Counted from the first letter of the stretch, positions 1-11,765 are shown. The stretch: DNA of 64,000 nt from Theristus sp. LFF4_11 (GCA_030248135.1 JASANC010002070.1:1-64000), one strand, 5' to 3'. Numbers and translations: made by a program. The notes: a model not told the origin generated them from the sequence alone.

Positions 1-172
1 TTTGCCTACTTTATTCAAAAAGCGTAAAATAAAACACGCTTTAAAAAAAATTTTTGCAATTCGTTTGATTTGCAAGTGTCGGCAAACATTTTAGCTGAAA
101 GACAAAGAACCAACCATCAATTAACAGACATTGATTTTGATAGACACAACAAAACTGAACTGAAGAAAACAA

Positions 173-1096
173 ATGTCAATGGACTTTGCGATTGCTCAAC
201 TGCTGAAAATGGAGAATGGCGTCAATGGACTGAATGACGATGGCGACGGGACTGGAACGGGTAGGGTTGAGTTGAGAGTTGAAACTTCATAGAGAAAGAC
301 AAAGTGACGGACGGGGGACGGACGACAGTTTTTTTGATTTTGACGTCGATTGAATTCAAAACCAAAATTTGCCAAACTCGACTGATTAAAATTGAATTTA
401 CGTCATCAAAGAAATCTCCTTTATATCTTTTGTTGTTTCGTTCAACGTTCATTGAGTGATGTCCTTTTTAAATTTCTAGTCCCGCCTGTTTTATCCTGAT
501 GTCGACGTCAACACGTGTCGCATTCGAACAATTCGCAGTTCGCAAATGCAGGCGATCAATCAATTCGATCATCATGACGTCGTCTGTTGTTCGTTTCGAC
601 CTAATGGACGATGGAAATGCTGACGGATAGTGCATTTTTTATGTTTTCGTTCCATACTTTGTGGTTTTGTTAAGCCGAATGACAGAATTTTTCAGGAATG
701 TCAACTACGACGTCGGTGAAAGTGGGACGCAAAAGCGACGTGGCTGATATGTCGAGCTGGCGACTGATGCACTGCTGTAAGTATCAGCTGCTTTGTTTGA
801 GTCTGCGTGTGCGTTCCTTTCGACATTCGTTGCCTCAATTGAGCTGGTGCAAACTATAGCAAATTGAACCCATGGGGAAGGGCAAGCAAGACAATTGAGG
901 AGCGAAAATTATTTGTTAACAATGACGAGAAGTGCTTGTTTTGGACGATGTGGACCGAAACACAAAAAGTGCTTATCTCACAGCATTTATTTACGATCTG
1001 TTGATCTGTTCAGCACGGTGTGTTGACGTTGTCGCCGTCATGTTTTTATATTCGCTCATGTGCTGTTTTCTGACGTGTTGTTGTATGAGCAGTTGA
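173..1096 (+). CDS. Possible small Cys-rich membrane protein (weak model)
   Basis: Three short segments join in phase: 173-260 (donor G|gtaggg), 696-776 (acceptor ttttcag, donor gtaagt) and 1014-1096 ending in TGA. The joined frame is 83 aa. The N-terminus reads MSMDFAIAQLL, a short hydrophobic motif that loosely resembles the eh1 repressor motif of some transcription factors. The last exon encodes a hydrophobic, Cys-rich stretch that could be a membrane segment. No family is recognised. Support is only splice-site quality and phase closure; the third exon is the least certain and the true gene could end elsewhere or continue downstream. Confidence 0.22.
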
Positions 1097-1319
1097 ATTA
1101 TTGTTTATAAATATCTTTTATTCCTCTGATCAGAATTTGAACAAACACATTGCTCAGTTAGTGGTGTTTTTCAAATCAAACGCGTGCACCCGCTTCAAAT
1201 AATCCAGAGACCACTAATCAATCATAGAAAAAAACTGTTTGGTTGTGCCATTTGACCGGTTTTTGTAAGAGCTGTAATGATTTGAGTTTTTGTTTTTTAT
1301 TTCGGTTGTCATATCGGCT

Positions 1320-1590
1320 GTAGGTCGATCCGCTACCGGTCGATCCGGTACGGTCGATCCGGTACCGGTCGATCCGGTAGCGGTCGATCCGGTACCTGGC
1401 AATTTTCTAGGGCGGTCGATCCGGTACCAGGTCGATCCGGTACTCGGTCGATCCGGTACCGGTCGATCCGGTACCGGTCGATCCGGTACCGGTCGATCCG
1501 GTACCTGGCAATTTTCTAGGGCGGTCGATCCGGTACCAGGTCGATCCGGTACCAGGTCGATCCGGTACTCGGTCGATCCGTTACCAATTG
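1320..1590. repeat. GGTCGATCCGGTACC minisatellite with higher-order structure
   Basis: Roughly 14 tandem copies of a 15-bp unit GGTCGATCCGGTACC with small variants. Adjacent units form a perfect hairpin (GGTACCGG, spacer TCGAT, CCGGTACC). A longer block containing ctggcaattttctagggcgg occurs twice (about 1396 and 1503), so the array has a second-order repeat. The open frames on both strands here exist only because the unit is a multiple of three. Confidence 0.9.
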
Positions 1591-2340
1591 AAATTTTCAA
1601 CTGTTTTAGCATTCAATTCAATTTGTTTCTGATTTGTTTTCCATTTTTGGTCATCATATCATTTGCCGTCATATCATCCAAGCAATGTTTTCAGTCTGTT
1701 TATCGTAATTGATTTGCGTTGAATAAAGAATGAATTGGAATGTCGGTGACACTACAGACCAAGATAAGGATGGCAAAAAACGTGCTTGAACAGCTTTATC
1801 AAAACAGTTTACAAATGAGAAAGTAGTTTTGCAGCTTTCACCACAATGAAAGCCAGACATTTTGATGCCAAAAGATCAGTTCCCTGACGGTTTTTTTCAT
1901 TTGGTTTCCTTTTTGAAAAACCGGGCGTAATCTGGACGAATTCGAATGCTTGCGTTGTTCTCAATTCAATGCTCAATTTCATTTCAAACTTTATCGATTC
2001 GGAATTGATTTGTTTTCCCGGTTATGTGTCAAGCCGGCGCAAAAAACCAATGAAGATTTGTGTTAATCTTGCTGGTTTTAAATTTTCATTTTGTCTATTT
2101 ATGTTTTGTAATTCCAAAATTTTCAATGTCAAAAACAAATTCTCACAAAGTACTAGCTTCTTAATGGACGTTAGCAGATTCTTGTTTTGTCACATGTTCA
2201 TTTTGAGTGTTTAGATCCATGAACTGATCGAACGGGGACGGAGGGCGTGAAAAAAGTGGGTGCAGTGCGTGTGCTGCATGCTCATTGGAAAGTGCAGGTG
2301 CGATGCCGATGCCCGTGCGCGTGCGTTTTGAATAAAGAAG
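1591..2340. other. AT-rich intergenic stretch, nothing recognised
   Basis: No splice-flanked coding segment, RNA gene or clear repeat is visible between the minisatellite and the poly-C/G tract. Confidence 0.5.
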
Positions 2341-2698
2341 CATTACGGGTCCCCGGGGGGTGCTCGGTTTTAGGGGGGGTGGCACGGTGCCCCCCCCACC
2401 CATAGTTGTTCTAGGGGGGCCTGAGGGAGGCGGCCGCCCCCCCCCCCAAAAAATTTTCGAATCTATCTCTATCAGAAAGGTTTTTTCGGCTCCGTTTTAG
2501 CTATCTATCTATGTAATTTCAAAATTTTGACCGGCCCCCCCCCCAATTGAAGAAAGGAACCATGAAAGTCACATGGCCCCCCGCCCCGCGGCCCCCCTCC
2601 CAAAATTTTCCAGCTATCTATCAATGTGGAAAATTTGCTCCAGCTATCTATATCGCCCCCCCCCCAAACCCCCGGCTCTGGAACAACTATGCCCCACC
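2340..2698. repeat. Poly-C/poly-G foldback tract
   Basis: Runs of 7-11 C or G alternate with CTATCTATC motifs. The ends are inverted copies (ccatagttgttctag near 2400 and ctggaacaactatg near 2680), suggesting a degenerate foldback element. Similar C/G runs resume at 3427-3610, so the hAT-like element at 2699 appears to have inserted into this tract. Confidence 0.6.
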
Positions 2699-3426
2699 TA
2701 GGGTTGTTAAAAAAAACAAAAATCGTCATTTTTGTTTTTTTTTTTTTAATTTTTTTTTTAAAAAAATTTCAAAAATCAAAGTTGTGCTGAATCAATCAGG
2801 GAGTCCGAAGAACCACATATGATATGCAAGCGCCTCCCGAATGACACCCGTATGGCGGAACTTTGCAGATTTTGTTTTGGTGACCTCAATTACCCCTTTT
2901 CCAAACCGTCACCATGCCTCTTCTTGTGTTTTGACCTCCAAAACGTCACTAATTGTCCCCAGCTAAGCTAATGCTAAAGTGAAGACAAACATACCGCCTT
3001 GAAATTCGATCAATTCTTCTGATGGTGTCGCGACGACACGACACGAAGCAGCAACCAGACAACGTAGCGCTTGCAAACGGTGCAGCGAGCACAATCGGAC
3101 GCTCTGCGAGGCTAATCGTCACCTTATCTGCATCGGAAATGGTAAGCTAAGCTTTGGGACGCTCAAAAACTTCATCGCAGATGTTGTCGAAGCCTAAAAT
3201 CAGTCGGTAAAACGGCCCAAAATCGACTGCTAAAGGTTTTACGAGGAATAATCAAAGAAAATTTTTGTTGAACTTTCGAAAAATTGTGCCAAAATTGAGG
3301 TTTTCAGAGCATATTAGAGGAAAATTTTTCGAATTTTTTTTTTTTTTAAAAAAAATCGGCATTTTTGTTTTTTTTTAATCACTTTTTTTTAAAAAAAAAA
3401 ATTTTCATTTTTGTTTAACAACCCTA
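2699..3426. mobile_element. hAT-like MITE copy A
   Basis: The element begins TAGGGTTGTTAAA and ends with its inverse (TTTAACAACCCTA). It is flanked by a perfect 8-bp direct repeat GCCCCACC at 2691-2698 and 3427-3434, the target-site duplication length of hAT transposons. The interior is non-coding, AT-rich near both ends, and shares an inverted sequence block with copy B (4021-4535). Confidence 0.88.
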
Positions 3427-3672
3427 GCCCCACCCCCCCACGGTCTCTGTTGCTCTGGGGGGGGTGTACCCCCCACGGGGACCCCCATGGGGGGTCCCAC
3501 GTTACCATAGTTTGGACCCCCCCCTCACTTTTTGGTCGGCACACCTCCCCCGCACGGCACCATACATGCCCCCCTTCGAAAATTTTTTTGGGCCCACGCC
3601 ACGGTACTGGTCCATCATCATCCAATTAAAAAGTTATTTGAAAAAATCCCAAGCAAATCCTGCGATTGAATA
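3427..3672. other. C/G-run tract and NUP58 upstream region
   Basis: Poly-C and poly-G runs continue to about 3610, followed by about 60 bp of ordinary sequence before the NUP58 start codon. No TATA box is evident. Confidence 0.4.
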
Positions 3673-6600
3673 ATGTCTGCAACTGGTGGCTTGTTTGGAA
3701 CGACGGCGGCGCCTGCGAAGACAGCGACGACAACGCAGCATTCCTCTTTGGCACAACCTCAACCATTCAGCTTTGGTTTGTGGGTTATATTATTGGTTTA
3801 CAAAATTTCAGTTCAGAAGTATCAGAACTACAGATTTTGTTTGTTTGTTTGTGTTTGTATGCCCGCCCAGCGAGCTGGTGTGAAACATAATTGTTGTCTT
3901 TTAGTTTGTCACTGAAAATCGTTTGTTAACTTTTTTTACGAATCTGCTTTCGGCTTTGAAGGTGCGCCGCTGGCGGCAACAACAAGCAGCACTGGGTTTT
4001 CTCTGCCGACGCTTGGCGGATAGGGTTGTTAAACAAAAATCGATTTTTTTTAATGTGAATAAAAACAAAAATGCTGATTTAAAAAAATCAATTTTTTTTA
4101 TAATATGCCCTGAAAACTTCAATTTTGGCACAATTTTTCGATAGTTCAACAAAAATTTTCTTTGATATTGCCTCGTAAAACCGTCAGCAGCCGATTTTGG
4201 ACTGTTTTGCCGACTGATTTGATTCGACAACATCTGCGATGAAGTTTTTGAGCGTCCCAAATCCCAATTAGCCTCGCAAGCTGAATTCTGACGAACACAA
4301 AACGTCAGCACAAGACGTTTTGGTGGTCAAAACACAAGAAGAGGCATGGTAACGGTTTGGAAAAGGGGCAAATGAGGTCACCAAAACAAAATCTTGAAAG
4401 TCTCGCCATACGGGAGTCATTCGGGAGGCGCTTGCTTGCATATCAAATGTGGTTCTTCGAACTCCCTGATTGATGTGGCACAACTTTTATTTTTGAAATT
4501 TAATAAATGACGATTTTTGTTTTTTAACAACCCTATTGGCGGACTGTCAACAGGCACAGCAACTACTCCGAGCACAAGTGCAGGTTGGCGAGCGGAGAGC
4601 ACGGCACGAAGCACAAACATCGCGAAAATAACTTGAGAAACTGAAACTAAAAGTCAAACAGTGCCCAAGTGTTTTCAGTGGCCACTTCCGCAGCGAGCAT
4701 CTTCAGTTCGGCTGCGAACACCGCAGCAGCGCCAGGGACGCCAACTGTTGGCCTGGGCGGTTTCAGTGGCTCGATTGGAGGAGCGACTGTCTCCAATGCA
4801 GTCAGCACGTCCACAACTGCGCAGAATGCCGCTGGCAGTCACGAAGCGTGTGTTTCGTTGTTTGTCGGCTTGTTGTTGCTTGTTGCATTTCATTTCACAG
4901 CTGTGTCGAGTCTACTTTTTGTGGATGCTTTTGAGTTTTGGAACTGAAAAACGTTTTTTAGCACCACCGTGAAGCCAAAAGACGTCGTCGTGCCGCCGGA
5001 ACTGCTCGCGTGCTATGACGCGCTGGTGTACGTTTTTTTTGTTTCATCTGAATTCTCTGAAAACGGCATGGCATTCTTGTTAAAATGCAAACCGACTTGC
5101 TTAGCGCTTGAACTTGAACCGATCCGACAATTTCACATTTAACGTCTGTCATTTTTTCTCGTTTCTTTTCTCCAGGAAACAGATCACATCAAACAAAACG
5201 CACGGCGACCAGCTGAGCGCGGTGTGCGCGCGCGGACTCAGTTGCAGCGATTTGGACGACGACATTCAGGTGGGACACCAGTAAATAAAATGACGCACAA
5301 CTTACAGTTCCGTTTTGTTTTGTTCACACACAAAACTGAGTCAGCAATGTCTGCTCTTCAACGTGGTGGTGGTGGTGTGGCGAAGAAATTGGAACGAGTT
5401 CACATAAGTGAATGAAATCCACGAAAAACGTGACAGTTCGCCGTTTTGTTCACACACACACAACTGAGTCAGCAATGTGTGCCCTTCAACGTGGTGCGGC
5501 GAAATACACCGGAACGAGTTTGTCTCATGAATGCATTCAGGTGCTCAGTGGTGTAGCAGCACTGGACTGCTGCGTTTTGTAAACCTGGCGGTGCCTGTGT
5601 TCTCCTGTGTCTGAAAGTGCATGCCCGGCGTCACTCGCAGGCCAGTGCCATTGATCGGCATTCATGAAGCAGTAATTTACTGACGTATAGCTGTGTTGCA
5701 ACATAGCTACGCGGTCACCAAAGACAGCTTCATGAATGCCCGTTTCATGAATGCAGGCGCACGCGAGACTGCTGACGCGCGTCGAGACGGGCGTGCAGCG
5801 AGTGAGAGAGCACGTGAGCACGCTGAAGCAGCGCACGCGACAGGACACGCGTGTTGGCGAGACCGTGCAGCGCAGGCACGACGCTGCGCCGGCGCTCCAC
5901 TACCACCACAATCACGCAAGCTCGGACGAGTGCGTTTGGTTGTTGTTGTCACTGGAGTTGGTCGTTGGTGATTGGTTATTGCTATTTGTTGCTATTATTC
6001 ATCAACCGGAATACATCTCGTTTTTATGGATTTTGGAGAATTCAGTACAGCTAGGCCTCAAGCAACTTTGGTTGCGTGATGCTTTGTCGGTGTCATCGCA
6101 CGGCTGCGCAAACGTTTTGTTGGAGTTGTGATATTTTGGAATTGTTCATTGAAAAAAAATCAAGTGTTCCAGGTTCCGGTCAATTGTTGAATAATACCGC
6201 ACTCCACACAACAACATAATAGTGTCGCTTTCGTTTTTTTGCGCGCGCTGATTGGCTACACACGAATGTACAACCAATGGCAGTCAGCCAATTCAATGGC
6301 ACTCAGAAAGTGTCGTTGTGGGTGCCAGTTATCGCCAATTACACAACTCTTATTTTACAGTTGCTTGTCCAGATTCTCCTACTTGCCGTCGCTTGTGGCG
6401 AAACACGAGCGCTCGATGGACGCGTACCGGCAGCAGCTGGAGTCCATTGAGCACCTCATCGCTGCACGACTGGGCGAACCGCACGATGTGCAACAAATGG
6501 CCAGGGAGGGTGAGCGGAGAGTTTGTGCAAACGTGGACTTTCGGGACCGGGTGGAGGGGTGTTGTGTGTCACAATAAACGAATATTTGAAACTCCGCAAA

Positions 6601-8587
6601 TAGAACAGCTGAAAGGTGTGATTTTTTGCCGTAGATTTGATTGCCCAACTGAAACAACTGGACCACTTGCTGCGTCAAGTGACCAATCGTGTTATGGACG
6701 TACACGAAGAGATCGAGGTGGGTGACAATAAAAAGCGATTTGGTCGGAGAGAAATTTGTGTTTTGTTGCATTCTGTCTGACTGACGTTTCTGCATCCGAG
6801 ACGCGAACAAATCAGTTCTATTCTGTATTCGATCGAACTGCCGAGAATCAACTGATTGGTTGTTCTTGATTTCGGGTAACAGATTGCTGCTGCCCAATCA
6901 GCGTGCCAGATTCGAATGCCAGCCTGTTTAAAGTTGCGCACAGTTTTTCACGGTACTTACTCCCATATCAGGACACGAAAGCGCGTTTCATGCGCTACCG
7001 TCGTCTGGTGCACGGCACTGCAGCAGCGGATCCATTTCTGGCCGTCTCCGAAAACGGCCGCTTGGACGACCGCAAACTGGCGCCGCCGCCAATCGAGGGG
7101 CCCGATCCGTTCGCGGAGCCGTCGCTGTCGACCTGGATGGCGTTGGCCAGCTCGGCAGCCGCGAAACCACAGCAACGTAAGATAATAAAAATATTGATTG
7201 GTTTTTTGATATCAAAAATATTGATGAGAGAATCATCCCACAACTTGGTTGATTTGTCATTGCTCGATCGAAACTTCTCGATTCCTACGAACGTTTCGTA
7301 ATGAAAGGACGTCATTTGCTTCACCCACCGCGGTCTGTGCTGCTCAAGGCACCAGAAAAAAAACGGTTTGGCCTTTTTCTTCACTCAATTCAGTGAAGGG
7401 ATCAGCCGAACTGAAAGTCCGATTTGCTTCGCATAATAAGCATGATCAGACAAGACCACGTGACGTCATTTCATTCCGGCCAGTGGAATGGAAGAATTCA
7501 TTTCGCCCTCTTATCAGGGCCCGTGGAAGAACGACGGTTTCAGGTGCATTTATCTCCACCGGGCTGTTCTCAGTTGCAGCGCTTGGTCTGATCGGCACCA
7601 CGTCCGCTGGCCCGTTCACCATGACCGGCGCCGCCGCACAGCCGAGTCTGTTCGGCCAATCAGCATTCGGCCAAACGCACCAGCCGGGCGCACTCTTCGG
7701 TCCGCCCACTTCGTCGTTGACCACCGCAGCCTCTGTGCCGCCGTTTTCGTTCTCGATCGCGCCGAAACCGTCGACGACGACGACCGCAGCGGCTGCGTCG
7801 CCGTTCCGTTTGGGCGCCGTTTCGACGACGCCGTCGCTTTTTGGTCGGTAGACGAGCGTCGGGCATTGTGGTTGTTGTTGTTCGTTGTGGCTGCGCCACT
7901 GTAAAACAAACCGTGTGTCGCACCAATACGGCGTTGCAGCCGGACAGAACCGAACCGAATCGTTGACCACCTCCAAAACGCGTAGTCGGCTGGGCTCTCG
8001 CCCAACCGTGACCCCAATCCCATTGATGTTCGGCTCCGAAGCAGCTAACTGATTGGTTTTGGATGATCGACTGCGGCCAATGAGCCTGCAGTAAAGCCGT
8101 GCAATGTGGTGTGCGGTACCCCGCGAGGCTCGCCGCTCAAGTCGGAGCGTGCCTCTGAAGCTGAGCGCGTCACGCAAACGTACTTGCTAGATGCAGATGC
8201 ATTCCAACAAACGCACTTTGTTGGAGGGATCGGTAACGGACACGACACACCACACAGTGGGCCTGGCGCTTTGGTCTTGCTTGAGTGGATTGTTGGAAAG
8301 ACCACTGTATCCAGTCAGTTGTTAGTTTTATTAGGAAGTGCACGGCATAATACCAGAGAAGTGTAAGACGCCACGAGTAGGCAAGCCAAATTATTACTGA
8401 AAGAAGAACCATGTGTAAATAACGTACTTTACGTATGTTAATTGTAAAGTGATGGGTTTTAGGGACGACAAGCGTGTCGTCGCAGCCTCCGTCAAAACTG
8501 AGCAGTCCATTCCAAAACAGCTCGTCTGGCACTCTGTTCGGCGGCACTGCGACGAACGTGAACGTGGTGAAGCCGTTTGGCCAGTAA
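3673..8587 (+). CDS. NUP58: Nucleoporin NUP58/NUP45 (p62 complex)
   Basis: FG nucleoporin of the NUP62-NUP58-NUP54 central channel complex. Exons: 3673-3775; 3962-4020 plus 4544-4583 (one exon split by a MITE); 4679-4847; 4962-5027; 5176-5269; 5757-5929; 6361-6509; 6635-6717; 6972-7176; 7574-7843; 8463-8587. With the MITE removed the frame is 511 aa. The N-terminus is Gly/Ser/Thr-rich with GLFG and FSFG. A family-typical VKPKD motif leads into the alpha-helical core (exons 4-9; e.g. AYRQQLESIEHLIAARLGEP and KARFMRYRRLVHG). The C-terminus returns to FG repeats (SLFG, TLFGG, VVKPFGQ). The end of exon 10 could be read through to a stop at 7851, but the donor at 7844 and the FG-rich last exon argue for splicing. 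AATAAA lies at 8760. Identification rests on motif and architecture match. Confidence 0.88.
4021..4535. mobile_element. hAT-like MITE copy B, inside a NUP58 coding exon
   Basis: Termini are TAGGGTTGTTAAA and its inverse. A perfect 8-bp duplication TTGGCGGA occurs at 4013-4020 and 4536-4543. Removing the element plus one duplicate rejoins the codons for PTLGGLSTGTATT without a frame change. The insertion places an in-frame TAG directly after the left duplicate. The interior matches the inverted interior of copy A (shared block with catgcctcttcttgtgtttt in A). Confidence 0.92.
5657..5740. mobile_element. Short palindromic MITE (GCATTCATGAAGC family)
   Basis: About 84 bp, ends inverted (GGCATTCATGAAGC and GCTTCATGAATGCC), with an inverted TAGCTGTGTTG/CAACATAGCTA centre. 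It sits 16 bp before NUP58 exon 6, next to the splice acceptor. Confidence 0.85.
8312..8396 (+). repeat. Dispersed repeat (GGCATAATACCAGAGAA), copy 1
   Basis: About 85 bp shared with 37472-37556, including cggcataataccagagaa, tgtaagac and gtaggcaagccaaa. It lies in NUP58 intron 10. The origin is unknown. Confidence 0.8.
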
Positions 8588-8759
8588 ACGCTGACTGCTT
8601 GGAAATCAATCGAAGCTCGTTGTGTATTTTGCAATTGTGATTTTGCAATTGAAAAACTTGAATACTTCATGCGTTTGTTATGAATACCGGTAATTGTGTG
8701 CTTGTGTGTTCTTATATTCTGCATTCGGTGTTGCTAGTTTTTCTCATGTTTCCGTTGCG

Positions 8760-8765
8760 AATAAA
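8760..8765 (+). terminator. Poly(A) signal AATAAA, NUP58
   Basis: Canonical hexamer 173 nt after the NUP58 stop and about 140 nt before the FTSJ1 start. Confidence 0.6.
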
Positions 8766-8907
8766 ATTCAAATTGCATCGTATTGGTCGCTTTCAGACAA
8801 CGTGTTGAAAACGTTCAGAAACAATATTTCTTCTTTTTGATATGCGACTTTATCGATTGTCATTTATTCGCCATTTTAGAAAAAAAGTCAACAGAAAAAA
8901 CAAACGA

Positions 8908-11681
8908 ATGGGCAAAACGTCGAAAGACAAGCGAGACGTCTACTACCGGCTGGCAAAGGAGGAGGGCTGGCGTGCCCGGTCCGCGTTCAAACTGCTGCAG
9001 ATCGATGAAGAGTTCGACATTTTTAAAGGTATGGTTATAAGGTAGGGCCGGGTCGCTTGGGCCATTTTGAAGTGCACATAAAGCTTGAAACTGGTTTCCC
9101 TTTGACGTTTCCAAACGCAACGAGTCGGATGACCGAAAAAAAGTTACAGTAAAATAGAGCAAGCGTGGTTTTAGGCGTTGCTCGTGCGGTGGACCTGTGC
9201 GCAGCACCTGGTAGCTGGAGTCAGGTGTTGTCAAAGAAACTGAATGAACAACGATCATCGCGATCGGCCGACGAATCAAACGAGAACGAAAACAACGTTG
9301 CGAGCTCGTCCAAATCGCAAACAGCTAAAGCGGACGTGACAATTGTCGCCGTCGACTTGCAAGCGATGGCGCCCATTCCTGGTGTCACTCAGTTACAGGG
9401 TGACATCACAAAGGTGGCAATTTTTTAAACTTGAATTTCTAAAAACCCGTTTTTAAATTTTGAATTTCCAAATTTCTAAAAAAAAATCTAAGTGGCTGTT
9501 TTGGACGTGCAACCTGCAGCACGGCCGTTTTGTGGTTGTTTTGTGTATGCTTGCCTCAATTGAAAGTTTTGGGATTTTTTGGTGTGCCATCAAAAAGTTG
9601 CTTTTCAAATCGATTGATTGATTTTATTCGACGTTGAAGTGTCTGGAAATACAAATTTAAAAAAATCCAGACCAGCAAAGCTTGGTACAGCCAGTAAGAG
9701 AACAAAAAATCATACATGAAAGAGTGTACACTAAAAAAGAGTAAATTAATGTATTTAAAAAAGATAGATATGTTCTGTTCATAAAATGTCCATAGCATCC
9801 TGTCACAAATACTCAGTGAAATTCAGATACCATCACTTCTGAATTGTTGGCTGCCAAAGCAGTAACTGCACGACCTACTAAGTTCAATTGCTTGTTTTTC
9901 TAGAAAGAGACGGCCGAGCAGATAATCGGGCATTTTGATGGCAAGAAAGCAGATTTGGTGGTCTGCGATGGGGCGCCTGATGGTACGCCGGTTTGTTTGT
10001 TTTTTAATTTCAAAAAACGAAAATTTCATCGCCAAGTTATTCGGACACGACAGATTGAGTTTTGTAGCGTCAGTATTGTTTCAACAAAAATATTCATCGT
10101 TTTTTTTTCAGTGACAGGTCTGCATGCACTCGACGAATACGTACAAGGACAGTTGTTGCTGGCAGTGAGTGCTTCTTGTTTTATGGAGCTACTGAAAAAA
10201 ATACTTTTAAAAAGTAATCCAATTCATACTAATACTAATTTTAGGCGCTCAACATCACAACATTCGTGCTGAAACATGGTGGGACGTTTGTGGCAAAGGT
10301 GAGCGTCACCCGCCATTTTCACCTCATGACATAATACTAATAGTCATTCGGAGAAACACGCACACCAAAATAAATCTTGCGATGTTTCCCGATTTTGCGC
10401 GTCGAAAGCACACCCACCAAAATCTTGCGATAGTTGCAGGTTTTCCGCGGCAAAGACGTCACACTGCTGTACGCGCAGTTTCAACTGTTCTTCGAAGAGG
10501 TCGTTTGCGCGAAACCGCGCAGCAGTCGCCAATCCAGCTGCGGTCTGTCTGTTTCTCAGTTCACCATTTTTTTGGCGCGAAATTTTCTCTTTTTTTCAAT
10601 AATTATCAAATTTCTTTCCAGAAGCATTCATTGTCGGTCTCCGATATCGACCACCAGACGGCTATAAACCGACTGTTGACAATCCAATGTTCGCTCCGGA
10701 TTATGGTGTGACGTCTTCTCTGTTTATAACGCAGTGATGTTGCGCGCGTGTACTGTTGCATGTTGCATTTATAACACACAGTGTGACTAAGAAACACTGA
10801 TGCGCACGTGTGTGCACTGCACGCACACACGATAGTGCAACAAATATTGTGCGTGCGTGCGTGTTTGTTTGTCACTCTGCAACATTACGGCATTGTATGA
10901 AGTGCACTACCTGCGGACTGGGAATTGGAACTGTTTTACTGCTTCAAAAACTTGTGATTTCTTGTTTTTCGAAACCAGTTTCTTGTTCCAAATTCCTCAG
11001 ACGACGCCGTCAATCAGCTGGCAGGGCCGAATCGTGTCATTGTGCCGTTTGTGGCGTGCGGCGATCTGTCGGGCTGGGACTCTGATATGACCTACGATAT
11101 TCAGGTTGGTGCTTTCAGGCTCAGGTGCTTTCTACTCGAACTGAAAGAATTGTGAATTTTGAATAGAGCAAGCAGAAGTGGGGTAACGAAATGTTTGTTG
11201 TTGATAGGCTGAAAATGAAGTTCCATGTTTTTATGGAACCTTCTATCGTTGCGTTTATCTGACTTGCGACTTGAAGAAACCAGTGAAGTCTTCACCAGGC
11301 ATACTTTTTGTCAAAATGAACCAAAATCTCGCATTTTATTCTTTCAAGCTTCCCGTCGCGTTCGGCTCTGCCAACTACGAGTACCGTCCACCGACGCAGC
11401 CGCCCATCCGGCCGGCCTACGAAACGGCCGTCAAGATGAAACGGGCAGACCGCCTCGAAAAACCGACATCCTCCAGTGCGACGTCGTCGTCGTCGAAAAC
11501 CGGACGAAAAACGATAACAAACGTTGATGTTGACGACAATGAACGAGTCGGCACAAGTGTGCTGGCTGAGAAACAGGCGACGGCAGCAGCGGTTGCTTCG
11601 GCCACCGGGAAAACAGTGGACGAAGTGACGAAACTGATCGACGATTTAGAAGGCTGCTTTCTGTTTGATGACGCTCCGTGA
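8908..11681 (+). CDS. FTSJ1: tRNA 2'-O-ribose methyltransferase FTSJ1/TRM7
   Basis: SAM-dependent cytosolic enzyme that methylates riboses 32 and 34 of the anticodon loop of certain tRNAs. Exons: 8908-9028; 9175-9413; 9904-9982; 10112-10164; 10245-10298; 10440-10542; 10622-10705; 11001-11104; 11349-11681; 389 aa. It begins [20 protein letters not shown], almost identical to known FTSJ1 proteins. The SAM loop is [13 protein letters not shown] (47-59). The catalytic KDKE tetrad is intact as K28, D142, K182 and E217. The C-terminal YRPPTQPP motif matches the family. A roughly 32-residue Ser/Asn/Glu-rich insertion follows SKKL (after residue 63), and the tail is Ala/Thr-rich. The first in-frame ATG was chosen because it gives the conserved N-terminus. 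Confidence 0.96.
9043..9110 (+). repeat. Partial copy of a dispersed foldback repeat
   Basis: Contains gggtcgcttgggccattttgaa and aaagcttgaaactggttt, matching the right half of the repeats at 14289, 30617 and 63593. It lies in FTSJ1 intron 1. Confidence 0.65.
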
Positions 11682-11759
11682 GCTCGCATATTCCATTTCT
11701 CATTCTGCTGGAAACGACTGACGATTTTTGTTTTGCAAATGACCAGGCCGCACGCTCTT

Positions 11760-11765
11760 AATAAA
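11760..11765 (+). terminator. Poly(A) signal AATAAA, FTSJ1
   Basis: Canonical hexamer 79 nt after the FTSJ1 stop codon. Confidence 0.75.

Noticed and set aside
1214..1712. Overlapping open frames on both strands across the minisatellite
   Set aside because: They arise because the repeat unit is 15 bp; the peptides are pure repeat translation with no flanking gene structure.
7616..8177. Long minus-strand frames opposite NUP58 exon 10
   Set aside because: Antisense shadows of a GC-rich coding exon; the plus strand has matching splice phases and FG motifs.
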